From: CAWGMT01 sp963823675
GTDB lineage: Bacteria > Planctomycetota > Planctomycetia > Isosphaerales > Isosphaeraceae
NCBI GenBank assembly: GCA_963823675.1
Contig: CAWGMT010000014.1
Span: 294,028-358,027 of the forward strand
Direction: 5' to 3'
DNA: 64,000 bases
The stretch's first letter is position 1, and each line of letters begins with the position of its first letter. The notes under the pieces were generated by a model. That model did no database searches and was not told where the DNA came from. It worked only from the letters and a program-made list of their open reading frames with translations. Positions 19,902-29,209 of this stretch are shown here, in pieces. Position numbers and translations under genes: made by a program.

Positions 19902-21558
19902 GTGCACGTGATTCGCGAGACCGTCGGCCATCTCCGGGACCTGCCGCGTTATCGCCAGATCCTCTCGAGCCTGGTGCGGTACGGTTACCAGGACGTGGTC
20001 GCGGCGCTCCACCTCGAGGGCATCGTGCGCCCGTTCGAGCGTGTCGCCCTCGGCAGCGACGTCCCTCCGCAGGATCGGCCGCGCCGGCTGCGACTGGTCT
20101 GCGAGGACCTCGGACCGATTTTCGTCAAGCTTGGACAACTGCTCAGCACTCGCCCCGATCTTCTGCCCGAGGCCTACACCCACGAACTCGCGTTTCTGCG
20201 CGATGATGTCCGGCCGTTTCCGTTCGAGCAGGCCGAGACGATTCTCCGTCAGGAATACGCCCGGCCTCTGCCCGAGATCTTCGCGATCATCGAGCCGGTG
20301 CCGGTGGCGTCCGCCTCGATTTCGCAGGTGCACCGGGCGACCCTGCTCGATGGACGGGTCGTCGCCCTGAAAATCCGGCGGCCCGACATTGCCAAGGTCG
20401 TCCAGGCCGATCTCGACGTCATCAAGAACCTGGCACAGCTCGTCGAACGCCGTCTGCCCAATCTGGCCGCGTACCGGCCGGTGGGCCTGGCCCGTGAATT
20501 CGAGCGAACCATCAAGCGCGAAATCGATTTCACCTTCGAGCGCAGAACCATCCAGCGGTGTCGAGCCCAGTTCGAGAAAGACCCGACCGCCCACATTCCG
20601 GCGGTGTTCGAGGAGATCTCGACGCCGCGCATCATCGCGATGGAATTCATCGAAGGTGTCGCCATCAACGATCTGGACGGGATCCGGCGCTTGCGCTCGT
20701 GCCCGAAGAGGTTGCGATCACCGGCGCGCGAATCCTGCTCAAGCAGATCTTCCAGTTCGGCTTCTTTCACGCCGATCCCCATCCGGGCAACCTCCGCGTC
20801 CTGCCAGGCGGAATCATCGCACCGCTCGATTATGGAATGTTCGGACAACTCGAAGGCCGGACGCGAGAGCGCATCGCCGATCTCCTGGCCGGGCTCGTCG
20901 CCCAGGATTCGGACCGCGTGCTGCGCGCCTCGATTCACTCGACATCCGGGGAAGGCCGATCGACTCGCGCGACTACCGCCGTGACGTCGCCGAGATCGTG
21001 GCGTCTTACGCCGACCTCTCGCTCGACACGATCGACCTTGGCCTGTTGCTCCGCGAGCTCGTCGGGGTCATCCGTACGCATCGGTTGCAAATTCCGCCGG
21101 ATCTCGTGCTTTTGATCCGCTCCCTGGTCACGATCGAAAGCGTCGGCCGCTTCCTCGACCCCCACTTCGACATCGCCGCGCAGCTCTCGCCGTTTCTCCG
21201 CGAGCTTTCCTGGCGCCGATTTCGCCCGGAGCGAATTCTCAGCCAGACCCTGCGCACAACCGAGGACATGCAGCGCATCGCCACGCTCCTGCCGGAATTG
21301 CTGGGACAGGCTCTGGAATCGATCAACAAAGGCCAGTTGCGCGTGAATTTCGACCTGCAAGGATTTGAACGGCTGGTGCGGCAGCTCACGCGGGCCAGCA
21401 ACAGCCTCGCGGCCGGCATCGTGATCTCGGGAATCTTCGTGGCATCGTCGGTCGTGCTTCGGGTCGGCGCCTCGTCGCTGGCCTACGCCGGGTTCTCGCT
21501 CGCCGCCGTCCTCAGCCTCTGGTTGATCTGGAACATGTCCCGGTCCGATCGCGTCTGA
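19902..21558 (+). CDS. ABC1/UbiB (AarF)-family atypical kinase, two frameshifts
   Basis: Membrane-associated protein-kinase-like protein linked to quinone or lipid metabolism. Family motifs in order: KLGQLLSTRPDLLP (KxGQ), the Ala-rich nucleotide loop ASISQVHRATL with Lys in VALKIRRP, then in a second frame FFHADPHPGNLRVLPGG and APLDYGMFG. In a third frame the helical C-terminal part ends with two hydrophobic helices (LAAGIVISGIFVASSVVL, LAYAGFSLAAVLSLWLIW). The breaks are near 20695 and 20940. The start is GTG 19902 after GCGGGAAG. Total about 550 aa, normal for the family. Genes for quinone synthesis are not visible nearby. Confidence 0.85.
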
Positions 21559-21622
21559 AAAACCGTGGCGAGCCGTCGGCTGGCGTGGTGCCAATCACCG
21601 CCCCCCGCCTGACGCAGCGCGC

Positions 21623-22944
21623 TCAGGTCCGGATCTGTCCCCAGCGCACTGCGGCGATCGTGCCGAAAACGATCAAGGGCAACCATGCCGCCAGTTCCGG
21701 CGAGACGATCGCAAAGCTGGCCAGGTACTGGCAGAGGATGATCGATCCGTAGAACATCGCCGAGTTGCCCAGGGCAAATCCCAGGTTGATGAACGTGTTG
21801 CGGCCGTAACCTCCCAGGACCAGGGGCAGGCTCATGAAAAGGAGGTTGATCCCCAGCAGAGGCCGCAGCATTCGGATGTGTACAAAAGTTGCAATATCAT
21901 TGCGTTCCGAGCCCTCGGTCGAGGGATCGGTGAGCCCCTGGATCAGGTCGAAGGTGGGTGCGAACTGGTACCAGGTCGGCTTGCGGGTCATCGCTTGGAA
22001 CGTGAGGCTCGAGCTGAGGAAGTAGTCGCCGCGGCCCAGCTCGGTCCGGCGATCCATGAGGACGTGAAACTTCAAGATCGCGGGGTTCAGACACACGGGA
22101 AATGGGGGCAAGGAGACGAGGTAGGCGATGTCGGTGTGCGGAGAGATCAAGGTCGCCCGCAGCCGGGCCTGTCGGCGCTGGTCTGGCCGGGACCGGTAGT
22201 CGTCTGTACGTAGGGCCGTGGGTAGCCGCGAATGTTCTCGACCCGCGAAAGGACCGAGCTCGTTTCCTGGAAGTCCTCGTCATCGAGCGGCGGAATGATG
22301 ACGGCTCCGCGAATAAGCCACCCTCCCTTCAAGGGCGCGGTGGGATGGCCGGGAGGTACGTAGGTCGCCTGCTCGGCCTTGATTTCATGCATCTTGCCGT
22401 AAACTCCGACCGGAATCGTCGAGTAGAACGGCATGATGGTCATGGTCTTTCGGTCCGCTTCATTGCCATGGATCATGATCTTGCGTGGATCGTAACGGCT
22501 GGACACGTGGACTTTCCGAATTCCGTCATCGTCGTGGGTCTTCGACAGATCTTCGGCAAAGCGCGGCATGATCATCTCCTGGTTGGCCACCACGAGCAAA
22601 CTTACGATGACCGACGAGACCAGCACCGGCCGAATCGCCCGGTGCGTGCTGACGCCCGCGGCCAGGATCGCGAGCTGCTCGTTGTTGCGTTGCATCCAGG
22701 TCACCGTGAAGATCGCCGCCATCATGCCGATCACGCCGCTCAACTGATCGAAGAACTGGCTCTGGTGAATCAGGTAGTAGCGCCCCATGACCTGGCAGAT
22801 CTCGACCAGGCCATCGGCGCGCTTGGTGAATTCGTCGAGGTTGGAAAACGCGTCGATGACGATGTAGAGGCCGACGAGCGACACGTAGCAGATCACGTAG
22901 GCTTTGAGAAACGACCAGTAGCGCTGACGATCGAGTATTCGCAC
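21623..22944 (-). CDS. LptG/LptF-family LPS-export permease, one frameshift
   Basis: Inner-membrane permease of the LptB2FG lipopolysaccharide exporter. The start is GTG 22944, six bases after an excellent GGGGGGAAGG. The N-terminal membrane helices (LKAYVICYVSLVGLYIVIDAF), the periplasmic jelly-roll and the C-terminal helices (LLGINLLFMSLPLVLGGYG, MFYGSIILCQYLASF) are all present. The frame changes near 22165, inside the jelly-roll. By chance the two pieces overlap as ATGA (22150/22147), but the second piece lacks its own N-terminal helices, so I treat it as one gene of about 440 aa. The first 260 bp are duplicated upstream (23054-23423). It pairs with the LptF-like gene at 23478-24764. Confidence 0.85.
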
Positions 22945-23053
22945 GTGCCTTCCCCCCTTCTCGAACGAAGGTGGACTTGTGTCTTCATCACGCTCTGCGT
23001 CATGATCCGTCACGCGGCGTGTGACGACTACTGCGAAGCGAAGCCCATGCAGG
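22684..23053. repeat. 370-bp tandem duplication, copy 1 (contains lptG start)
   Basis: This segment and 23054-23423 are nearly identical, with offset 370 throughout. The only differences I see are one base in the TCACCGTG/TAACCGTG context and one in GATCCGTC/GATCCTTC. Copy 1 contains the lptG RBS, GTG start and first transmembrane helices. Its distal end is a palindrome (22985-23031). Confidence 0.9.
22985..23031. repeat. Palindromic repeat family B, copy at lptG duplication
   Basis: TCATCACGCTCTGCGTCATG followed by an inverted TCACGCGGCGTGTGACGACTAC arm. It is a diverged version of the 67-bp tandem palindrome at 40359-40591. A second copy at 23355-23401 comes with the 370-bp duplication. 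Confidence 0.7.
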
Positions 23054-23314
23054 GTTGCGTTGCATCCAGGTAACCGTGAAGATCGCCGCCATCATGCCGA
23101 TCACGCCGCTCAACTGATCGAAGAACTGGCTCTGGTGAATCAGGTAGTAGCGCCCCATGACCTGGCAGATCTCGACCAGGCCATCGGCGCGCTTGGTGAA
23201 TTCGTCGAGGTTGGAAAACGCGTCGATGACGATGTAGAGGCCGACGAGCGACACGTAGCAGATCACGTAGGCTTTGAGAAACGACCAGTAGCGCTGACGA
23301 TCGAGTATTCGCAC
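23000..23314 (-). pseudogene. Duplicated 5' fragment of lptG
   Basis: Product of the 370-bp duplication (copy 2, 23054-23423). It has the same RBS and GTG start as lptG and encodes the first 87 or so residues identically, then runs into unrelated codons (PAWASLRSSRHT...) and stops at 23000. If translated it would give a membrane peptide with two or three helices and no jelly-roll. Most likely non-functional. Confidence 0.8.
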
Positions 23315-23477
23315 GTGCCTTCCCCCCTTCTCGAACGAAGGTGGACTTGTGTCTTCATCACGCTCTGCGTCATGATCCTTCACGCGGCGTGTGACGACTA
23401 CTGCGAAGCGAAGCCCATGCAGGATTGCGAATCACGTCTTCCGCTGATCCCGAGGACCGGTTTTCCCTCCGACGGTT

Positions 23478-24764
23478 TCAATGCTTGATGACCGGCGGCA
23501 AGACGAACCCCGCAAGAATGGCCAGCAAGAAGTTGCCCATCCACAATGCCAGGACCGGACCGATCATCCCCTCCTTGCTGAGGTTGGTTCCGAAGAGCAT
23601 GAGCGGGTAATACAAGATGATGATCGGCACGAAACAACTGATGAACGCACTCAAAAAGTCGCGTCGCGCAAACAGGATGCCTACCGGAGCGCCCAGGAAC
23701 ACGAAGAGCAAGCTGCCGACGGCCATCGAAAGCCTGAGCTGTCGCTCGGTCTCGAATTCGTTGCACTTCCTCGCCAGCTCGTTCTGCTGGAGAAACGCCT
23801 GGTTCACATCGCCCCAGTTGACGCGTTCGAAGCGGCCTGTGCCAAACGCGAACCCCCCGATGAGTGCCTGGCGCAGCCGTTCGGTTGCGAGCAGTCTGTG
23901 GTAGCGGGCAATCTCCTTGGTGATTTCCTTATCGGTGTACTCCTGGACTTTCTTATCCATGCCAAACTTGCTGTCCGGCGGGATTGGAATCTCCAGGACC
24001 CGGTCATTGATCAGCATGATGTCGGCGTCATGAAGGCGCTCGATCTCGCTGTCCTCGAGGTAAACGCGGACCAGCCTGGCGGGCAGGTCGAATTTGAGCA
24101 CGGCCCTCTTGGCAAAGATGACCGCGTCGAAATCGTTGTCGCCGACTCGTTTCTTGCTCTTGTGCTTGAAAAGCGCGTCGATCATCATTTTCGGGAAAAC
24201 AATCCCGTCCCGACTGGGAAACTCGCCCGTATTGTCCTCCACGTCCCGTACCTTGATCAGGAACGGCCAGCCGGGATGGTTGAACTCGCGGTCACGCTTG
24301 AGCAGCTTGTAAAACGTGTCTTCGAGGTCCTTGAACAGCACCAGCTTGGCCCGGTGAGTGCACGTGGGAATCCAGCCGTTGCTGAGGTAAAGCAGCAGCA
24401 CGCTCAAGCCGGTGGCCAGGAAAATCGTGGGCCAGAGAACGGTCATCACGGAGAGCCCGGCGGTCTTGACCGCAATGATCTCGTTGTCGCCAGCCAGCCG
24501 CCCGTAAACCACCGTCACGGCGAAGAGGAGCGATACGGGAATGGTATAGGGAAGCGTGGACGGGACGACGTACGGAACAAGGTGGGCGATGTCGCTGGGA
24601 GAAAGCCCGATATCTCTGGCCTGCGCCGCCACCATGAACAGCACGAAGATCGCCGTCATGGTCAAGAGGGCGAGCCCGAACGCCCGCGAAACTTCGCCGA
24701 TCACGTATCGCCGCAATATGCCCAAGACGACGGCCCCCCTTCTGCTTCCTTGCCGCAGGTACAC
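23478..24764 (-). CDS. LptF/LptG-family LPS-export permease
   Basis: 428 residues, intact. N-terminal helices (AFGLALLTMTAIFVLFMVAA), the LAGDNEIIAVKTAGLSV coupling region of LptF/G proteins (which contacts LptB), a large periplasmic jelly-roll (about 130-320), then three C-terminal helices (LSMAVGSLLFVFLGAPVGIL, FISCFVPIIILYYPLMLF, FLLAILAGFVLPPVI). It lies upstream of the second Lpt permease and in the same direction, so the two probably form the FG heterodimer. lptB is not in the window. Presence of an Lpt pair supports a diderm with lipid A-like lipids. Confidence 0.9.
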   Translation of the reverse strand: MYLRQGSRRGAVVLGILRRYVIGEVSRAFGLALLTMTAIFVLFMVAAQARDIGLSPSDIAHLVPYVVPSTLPYTIPVSLLFAVTVVYGRLAGDNEIIAVKTAGLSVMTVLWPTIFLATGLSVLLLYLSNGWIPTCTHRAKLVLFKDLEDTFYKLLKRDREFNHPGWPFLIKVRDVEDNTGEFPSRDGIVFPKMMIDALFKHKSKKRVGDNDFDAVIFAKRAVLKFDLPARLVRVYLEDSEIERLHDADIMLINDRVLEIPIPPDSKFGMDKKVQEYTDKEITKEIARYHRLLATERLRQALIGGFAFGTGRFERVNWGDVNQAFLQQNELARKCNEFETERQLRLSMAVGSLLFVFLGAPVGILFARRDFLSAFISCFVPIIILYYPLMLFGTNLSKEGMIGPVLALWMGNFLLAILAGFVLPPVIKH

Positions 24765-24815
24765 CGTCTGTGATTTTTGATCACTCGACGTCGATTCGTC
24801 TTCCTCGTGGCGACA

Positions 24816-26102
24816 TCAACCGACCAGTTGGAAACAGCCGCTGAGGGCAAGAGCCAGCCGGCGCGCCCCTTTCACGAGCTCCGACTCGGTCGGTACTCCG
24901 AACGTCAGGCGAAGATGGTTTCTGGGAACAGGGCCGGGGAGAGGCGGAAAGGCATGTTCGCCGGGAACATAAATTACTCCCTGCTCAACACATCGGGGAA
25001 AGAGCGGTCCACGGAAACCGGTATCGAGGTCTTCCGGCACGGTCATCCACACGAAAAGGCCCCCGTTGGGTTTGGTCCAGCACACATCCAGGTCCAAGGG
25101 CGCGATGGACTCGTCGAGGGCCGCCAGGAAGTTGGCGCACTTCCGGGCGTAAATGCCGTCGAGGCGCGACAGATGGCGGTCGTAGCTGCCGTCGCGGAGT
25201 AACTGGTCCACCAGCCTCTGGTTAAGATTGGCAGAGCCAAAGTCGTGATTTCCTTTCAAGCAAAGCAAGGGATCGACGAGTGCGTGCGGAAGTACGCCAT
25301 AACCAATCTTCACGCCAGGACTCAGGGTCTTGCTGAAAGTTCGTGCCAGGATGACCGTGTCGCCCTCGGGATCGTGGCTCCAGACGCTTGGGGGCTCAAG
25401 AGCGCCGAAGGAAAGCCCACGGTAGGCGGCATCCTCCAACACGAAGATCCGCTGCTTCCTGGACCACCTGCGAGCAAGCTCGACCAGAGGCCCCCGGCGG
25501 TGCTCGCTCAGGCTGATCCCGGTCGGATTGGCGTGCTCGGAGATGGTGTAAATCAGCTTGACCCGCTCGAGCAATCCCTCTCTTTCCAGTCCTGCGAGAG
25601 CCGCTTCGAGCGAATCGAGCCGCATCCCGCCGTCGTCGATTGGAACGCCGATTGCTCGGGCGCCCCGCGTAGCAACCGGTCCCAGGAACACGAAATAGGT
25701 CGGCGACTCCACCAGAACGATGTCGCCCGGGTCCAGGAGCGCCTCGCAAACCAGATAGATCAATTGCGCCGAGCCCGTCGTCACGATCGTTCGCGATACA
25801 ACCTCCCTGTAAAAACCCCTCGGCCGCCGCTCGCCACGTTCGAGTTGTTCGATCAGGCTGTAGCGCAGCCTGGAATCGCCCATCGTCGTGCCGTACTGGA
25901 GGGCCCGCCGCCCTTCGACCGGATCGCCAAGTAGTTCGCAGGCGGTCCGCTCCACGATCTCGACTGGAAGCGACTGCTGATCCACAAAGCCGGCCGCGAG
26001 CGAGACCATCCCCGGGTTCTCCAGTGCCGTCTGCATCAGGTGGCTGATCGAGGGGGGACAGGTTCGTCGCGCGGCGGCGCTGAGTTCGATCCGGGAAGTC
26101 AT
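24816..26102 (-). CDS. PLP-dependent aminotransferase, class I/II (MocR/2-aminoadipate type)
   Basis: 428 residues, fold type I. Visible: LQYGTTMGDSRLRYSLIEQL at the N-terminus, TTGSAQLIYLVCEALLDPGD, SEHANPTGISLSEHRR (the NPTG motif), VLEDAAYRGLSF with the PLP-pyridine Asp, and ARTFSKTLSPGVKIGYGV with the Schiff-base Lys. The C-terminal GGLFVWMTVPEDLDT and NHLRLTFG (substrate Arg) are typical of the KAT/2-aminoadipate/valine-pyruvate group. No HTH domain is fused. It follows the acyltransferase, ACP and ketosynthase genes in the same direction, which may mean an amino-acid-derived head group for a lipid; this is inference. Confidence 0.88.
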   Translation of the reverse strand: MTSRIELSAAARRTCPPSISHLMQTALENPGMVSLAAGFVDQQSLPVEIVERTACELLGDPVEGRRALQYGTTMGDSRLRYSLIEQLERGERRPRGFYREVVSRTIVTTGSAQLIYLVCEALLDPGDIVLVESPTYFVFLGPVATRGARAIGVPIDDGGMRLDSLEAALAGLEREGLLERVKLIYTISEHANPTGISLSEHRRGPLVELARRWSRKQRIFVLEDAAYRGLSFGALEPPSVWSHDPEGDTVILARTFSKTLSPGVKIGYGVLPHALVDPLLCLKGNHDFGSANLNQRLVDQLLRDGSYDRHLSRLDGIYARKCANFLAALDESIAPLDLDVCWTKPNGGLFVWMTVPEDLDTGFRGPLFPRCVEQGVIYVPGEHAFPPLPGPVPRNHLRLTFGVPTESELVKGARRLALALSGCFQLVG

Positions 26103-26315
26103 CGTTTAGTTGCCGACTTGGGAGTTGCCAGCCGATGCGTGATAGAACGTACTCTATCCACACAGGGTTGACTGTCAAGCTCGGTTGCGATAATACCGCC
26201 GAGACACGCCGTGAATGTTGCAGGTTCGCTTCCATTACCGCCGCGCCGCTGAGGGCGACCAGCTCCCTGCCGCCGTTCCCCGTTTCTCCAGGCGGCCTCC
26301 TTTCGATCCATCCCC

Positions 26316-27243
26316 TCACGCAACCTGTGGATTCGGGTCGCGCCAGAAGAAGTAATCGTTGCTGCTCGCCGGGTAGCGCCGCACCTGATCCTCGAGAGCA
26401 TCGATGAATCGTTGCACCCAGGGAGCCCCTCGGCCTTCGGTCGCGGCTTCCTTGGGAACGAAGAAGGCCGGCAGGAACTCGATGTGGTAGCGCCCGTCCG
26501 GCTCGATGCGGCAAAACTCGATCACGACCGGGGCCTCGGTCAAAGCGGCCAGAACGACCCAGGTGCTCGAGAACCGCAAGGTCTGGCCCAGGAATTGCGC
26601 CGTTTCGGTGAGCCGGCCCGACCAGCGCACGTCTCCGGCGATGTAGAGCAACATTCCCGCCTTTAGCGCGCGCCGCGCGCAGGATCGAGCTGGCCGAGTC
26701 GGGCGCGTCAGTTTGGCGGGAAACGAACAATTTGTCCTGACTGACCGGGCCCTCGGACTTGAAGTGCTCGAGCATGAACCGGGAAATATGGCGAGGTCGC
26801 TCCATGTAGAGTCGAAGCGGGAGGTTCTCGCGGAGCAGCCAGTGCGCAGGCAGCATGTGCGCCCCGAAGTGGTTGGCCAGGACGATACAGCCCCGGCTCG
26901 ATCCGATTGCCCGATCGAGATGCTCCCTCCCCGTGATGATGCACATTCCCGTGGCCCGCTCCTGGGAAACTCCATCGAGCAGTAAGTCTCGTGTTCGCCA
27001 AAGGATATGATTGCCCGCCAGCTCGCGGCTCACTACTGCGACGTCCCAGCGGCCGTCGAGGATAGAGTGGCCGTGGGCCACCGCGTCGAGAAAGCTATGT
27101 CGCAGGCGGGGAAACAGGCGATATTCGAGACGCCCGAACGCAGCAAGGAATCGCGCGGCAAAAGGAAGCGGCAACACGCGGATAACGGGTAAAACCGCTC
27201 TGAGAAACCTCTTCCGGAAATTGAGGCCCCGGCGTTCCATCAA
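26316..27243 (-). CDS. LpxL/HtrB-like lysophospholipid acyltransferase, one frameshift
   Basis: Membrane-anchored acyltransferase. Visible: N-terminal hydrophobic FLRAVLPVIRVLPLPFAARF, then GCIVLANHFGAHMLPAHWLL, with the HX4D-type region read as H-F-G-A-H (the usual Asp is His here), and RLYMERPRHISRFM. In a second frame beginning near 26660 it continues with MLLYIAGDVRWSG, APVVIEFCRIEPDGRYHIEF and a C-terminal YFFWRDP. Each half alone is incomplete and together they give about 310 aa, normal for LpxL-like proteins. It is directly downstream of the ACP gene, so it may use acyl-ACP made by the neighbouring ketosynthase. Confidence 0.8.
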
Positions 27244-27310
27244 CCAATCTCCACGTTCGGCCGGAAGGTCCGTTCAAGCACGCTCGTACACTTCTTTTTC
27301 GCGACTACGT

Positions 27311-27580
27311 TCAATGGGCAACCGCAGGCGCTCGCTCCGCCACCTGAGCCGCCAGGTCGCACACGCAGCGGAGGTGTTGCACGAGATCCTCATCGATGAC
27401 AACATCAAAATCTTCCTGAATTTGCAGAACGATCGCCACCAGGTCGAGCGAGTCAATGGCAAGGTCTTCGACCAGCCGTGTTTCCGCGCCGATTGATACC
27501 TCCGGCTTGATCTTGGCTACACGTCGGATGATCCCCGCGACGTTCGCGATCAGGCTGGATTGGCTCGTGATTGTCGTCAT
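27311..27580 (-). CDS. Acyl carrier protein
   Basis: 89 residues. The phosphopantetheine attachment site reads LAIDSLDLVAIVLQIQEDF (Ser of DSLDL), in a four-helix ACP pattern with an acidic helix II/III (DFDVVIDEDLVQHL). ATG 27580 shares one base with the TGA of the ketosynthase gene (TGATG), and a GGGAGGA lies in front. It probably serves that ketosynthase and the downstream LpxL-like enzyme as a dedicated carrier rather than housekeeping AcpP. Confidence 0.92.
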   Translation of the reverse strand: MTTITSQSSLIANVAGIIRRVAKIKPEVSIGAETRLVEDLAIDSLDLVAIVLQIQEDFDVVIDEDLVQHLRCVCDLAAQVAERAPAVAH

Positions 27581-28836
27581 CAAAATGTCCTCCCAAAAAT
27601 CAGGCTGTTGTTGGTACCGCCAAATCCAAACGCTGCCGTGAGAATCGTGTCGAGGCGGGCTGCTCGGGGCTGATCTGGCACGTAATCCAGGTCGAGTTCC
27701 GGGTCCGGCAGATAATTGAGCGTCGGGGGGATCAACTGCTCTCGCAGAGCGCGCACCGAGACAGCCGCTTCGATCGCCGAGGCCGCGCCCAAGCTGTGGC
27801 CCAGGGCGCCCTTGATTGAGCTGATCGCCAGGCGCCCGGCTTTGTCGCCGAAGACATCCTTGATGACCAGGGTCTCTGCTTGGTCGTTGACGATCGTGCT
27901 GGTGCCGTGAGCGTTGTAGTAGTCGATATCGCCGGCCGCGACGCCGGCTTTCCTCATCGCTGTCTCCAGGCAACGGCCGATGCGCTCGCGGCAAGGCATG
28001 GCCATGTGGTGGCCGTCGCTGTTGGTAGACCAGCCCAGAAGCGCTGCCTGAGGCTCCAGTCCCAGGCGATGTACGGCCGTCTCCGTCGCCAGAATGAGGG
28101 CGCCCGCCCCTTCCGCGAGCACGAAGCCGGCACGATCCTTGCTAAAAGGACGGCTAGCCTGGCCCGGGTCATGCTCCGACCGATCTCCCGGTTTGCGTCC
28201 CAGGAGCGCCTTCATCGTGGCGAAGCCGTTCACCACCGACGGGGTGAACGCGCTTTCTCCCGCGCCGCAGAGAGCCAGGTCGGCGTCACCGGCGCGGAGC
28301 AGCATTGCACCCAGCACCACGGCATGGCCTCCCGATGCGCACGCGTTGGCCGGCGCCGCGCTGGGCCCGAAGAGCCGCATCTGCTGTGCGATCTGGCCGG
28401 CAGCCTGATTGATAATCATCCCCGGTACCAGGTAAGGACTTACAGTCAGGCTGCGTCTTCTGGCCGCGCGTGCTTCTTCGGCCGCGAGCAGGTCGAGACC
28501 TCCGAACGCTGATCCCACGACGACCGCTGCGCGATCGCGATCAATCGAGCCCTCGCGCCGGTCGAGACCGGCATCGCTCCAGGCGGACCGCGCCGCCGCC
28601 ATCGCCAGATGCAGGAATCGCGCCGGCAACTTCGCGATGCCACTGTCTTCACACGCGCAACCCGGTCCGAAGTTCTCCACAAACCCAGCCAGATCTTGCA
28701 AATACGTCTCGGTCCCGAGCGCAGGCTGGCGGCGGATGCCGGATCGGCAGTCGATCAAACCCTGCCAGGTGGAATCCATATCGCGACCCAGGCAGGTCAC
28801 CGCGGAATGCCCTACGACGAAGATCCGATCCGCCAT
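27580..28836 (-). CDS. Beta-ketoacyl-ACP synthase (KAS II/FabF-like)
   Basis: 418 residues from ATG 28836 with GGAGGG upstream. The condensing-enzyme triad is present: Cys in PANACASGGHAVVLG, His in NAHGTSTIVND, and His in KGALGHSLGAASAIEA, with the C-terminal AFGFGGTNNSLIF loop. Intact. The open frame extends upstream to 29262, but that part is rich in Arg, Ser and Cys and not family-like. Coupled to the ACP gene. A lone KS plus ACP plus acyltransferase is not enough for a polyketide pathway and fits a specialised fatty acyl or lipid route. Confidence 0.92.
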   Translation of the reverse strand: MADRIFVVGHSAVTCLGRDMDSTWQGLIDCRSGIRRQPALGTETYLQDLAGFVENFGPGCACEDSGIAKLPARFLHLAMAAARSAWSDAGLDRREGSIDRDRAAVVVGSAFGGLDLLAAEEARAARRRSLTVSPYLVPGMIINQAAGQIAQQMRLFGPSAAPANACASGGHAVVLGAMLLRAGDADLALCGAGESAFTPSVVNGFATMKALLGRKPGDRSEHDPGQASRPFSKDRAGFVLAEGAGALILATETAVHRLGLEPQAALLGWSTNSDGHHMAMPCRERIGRCLETAMRKAGVAAGDIDYYNAHGTSTIVNDQAETLVIKDVFGDKAGRLAISSIKGALGHSLGAASAIEAAVSVRALREQLIPPTLNYLPDPELDLDYVPDQPRAARLDTILTAAFGFGGTNNSLIFGRTF

Positions 28837-29209
28837 GCCGGCCTCGCCCTCCGGATAATTCGCTCGACAGCCGACCACGTCGCTTGCGGCGCACACAGTC
28901 CGGGAATCGTCCCGGTTTCGAGCAGGGAATCGTCCCTGTTTCGAACAAGGATCGGCATAAACTGTGCATCTTCTTGAATCGATTTCTTCCGAAATGAGTG
29001 ATGAAGTCGCTCGCCTCATCGCGATTGCTCTGGATAGAATCGCCAGAATGAGGCAAGGTCGCGAACTGGCCCTGACTCTGGGCCGCGAGCCCCGGTCGGC
29101 GGCACCATTGTCGATCCCAAGAGAGACGCCTCCGGCTGGCCCTGGGAGCACTCCGGGTGCCTGGCCAGAAATCGATCGTCGATTCCCACACCGCTGGAAG
29201 CCGCAAACC
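28837..29209. other. Divergent promoter region with a 23-bp direct repeat
   Basis: Non-coding interval between the ketosynthase gene and the FAH gene. It contains two tandem copies (28902 and 28925) of GGGAATCGTCCC followed by (G/T)GTTTCGA(G/A)CA. These lie about 65-90 bp upstream of the ketosynthase start and could be paired regulator sites; this is inference only. Confidence 0.45.

Noticed and set aside
22147..22150. LptG as two translationally coupled genes (ATGA)
   Set aside because: The second piece lacks the N-terminal helices and the first lacks the C-terminal ones; one frameshift inside the jelly-roll explains both.
22102..23073. Plus-strand 323-codon ORF opposite lptG
   Set aside because: Antisense to LptG; part of it is duplicated simply because the 370-bp segment is.
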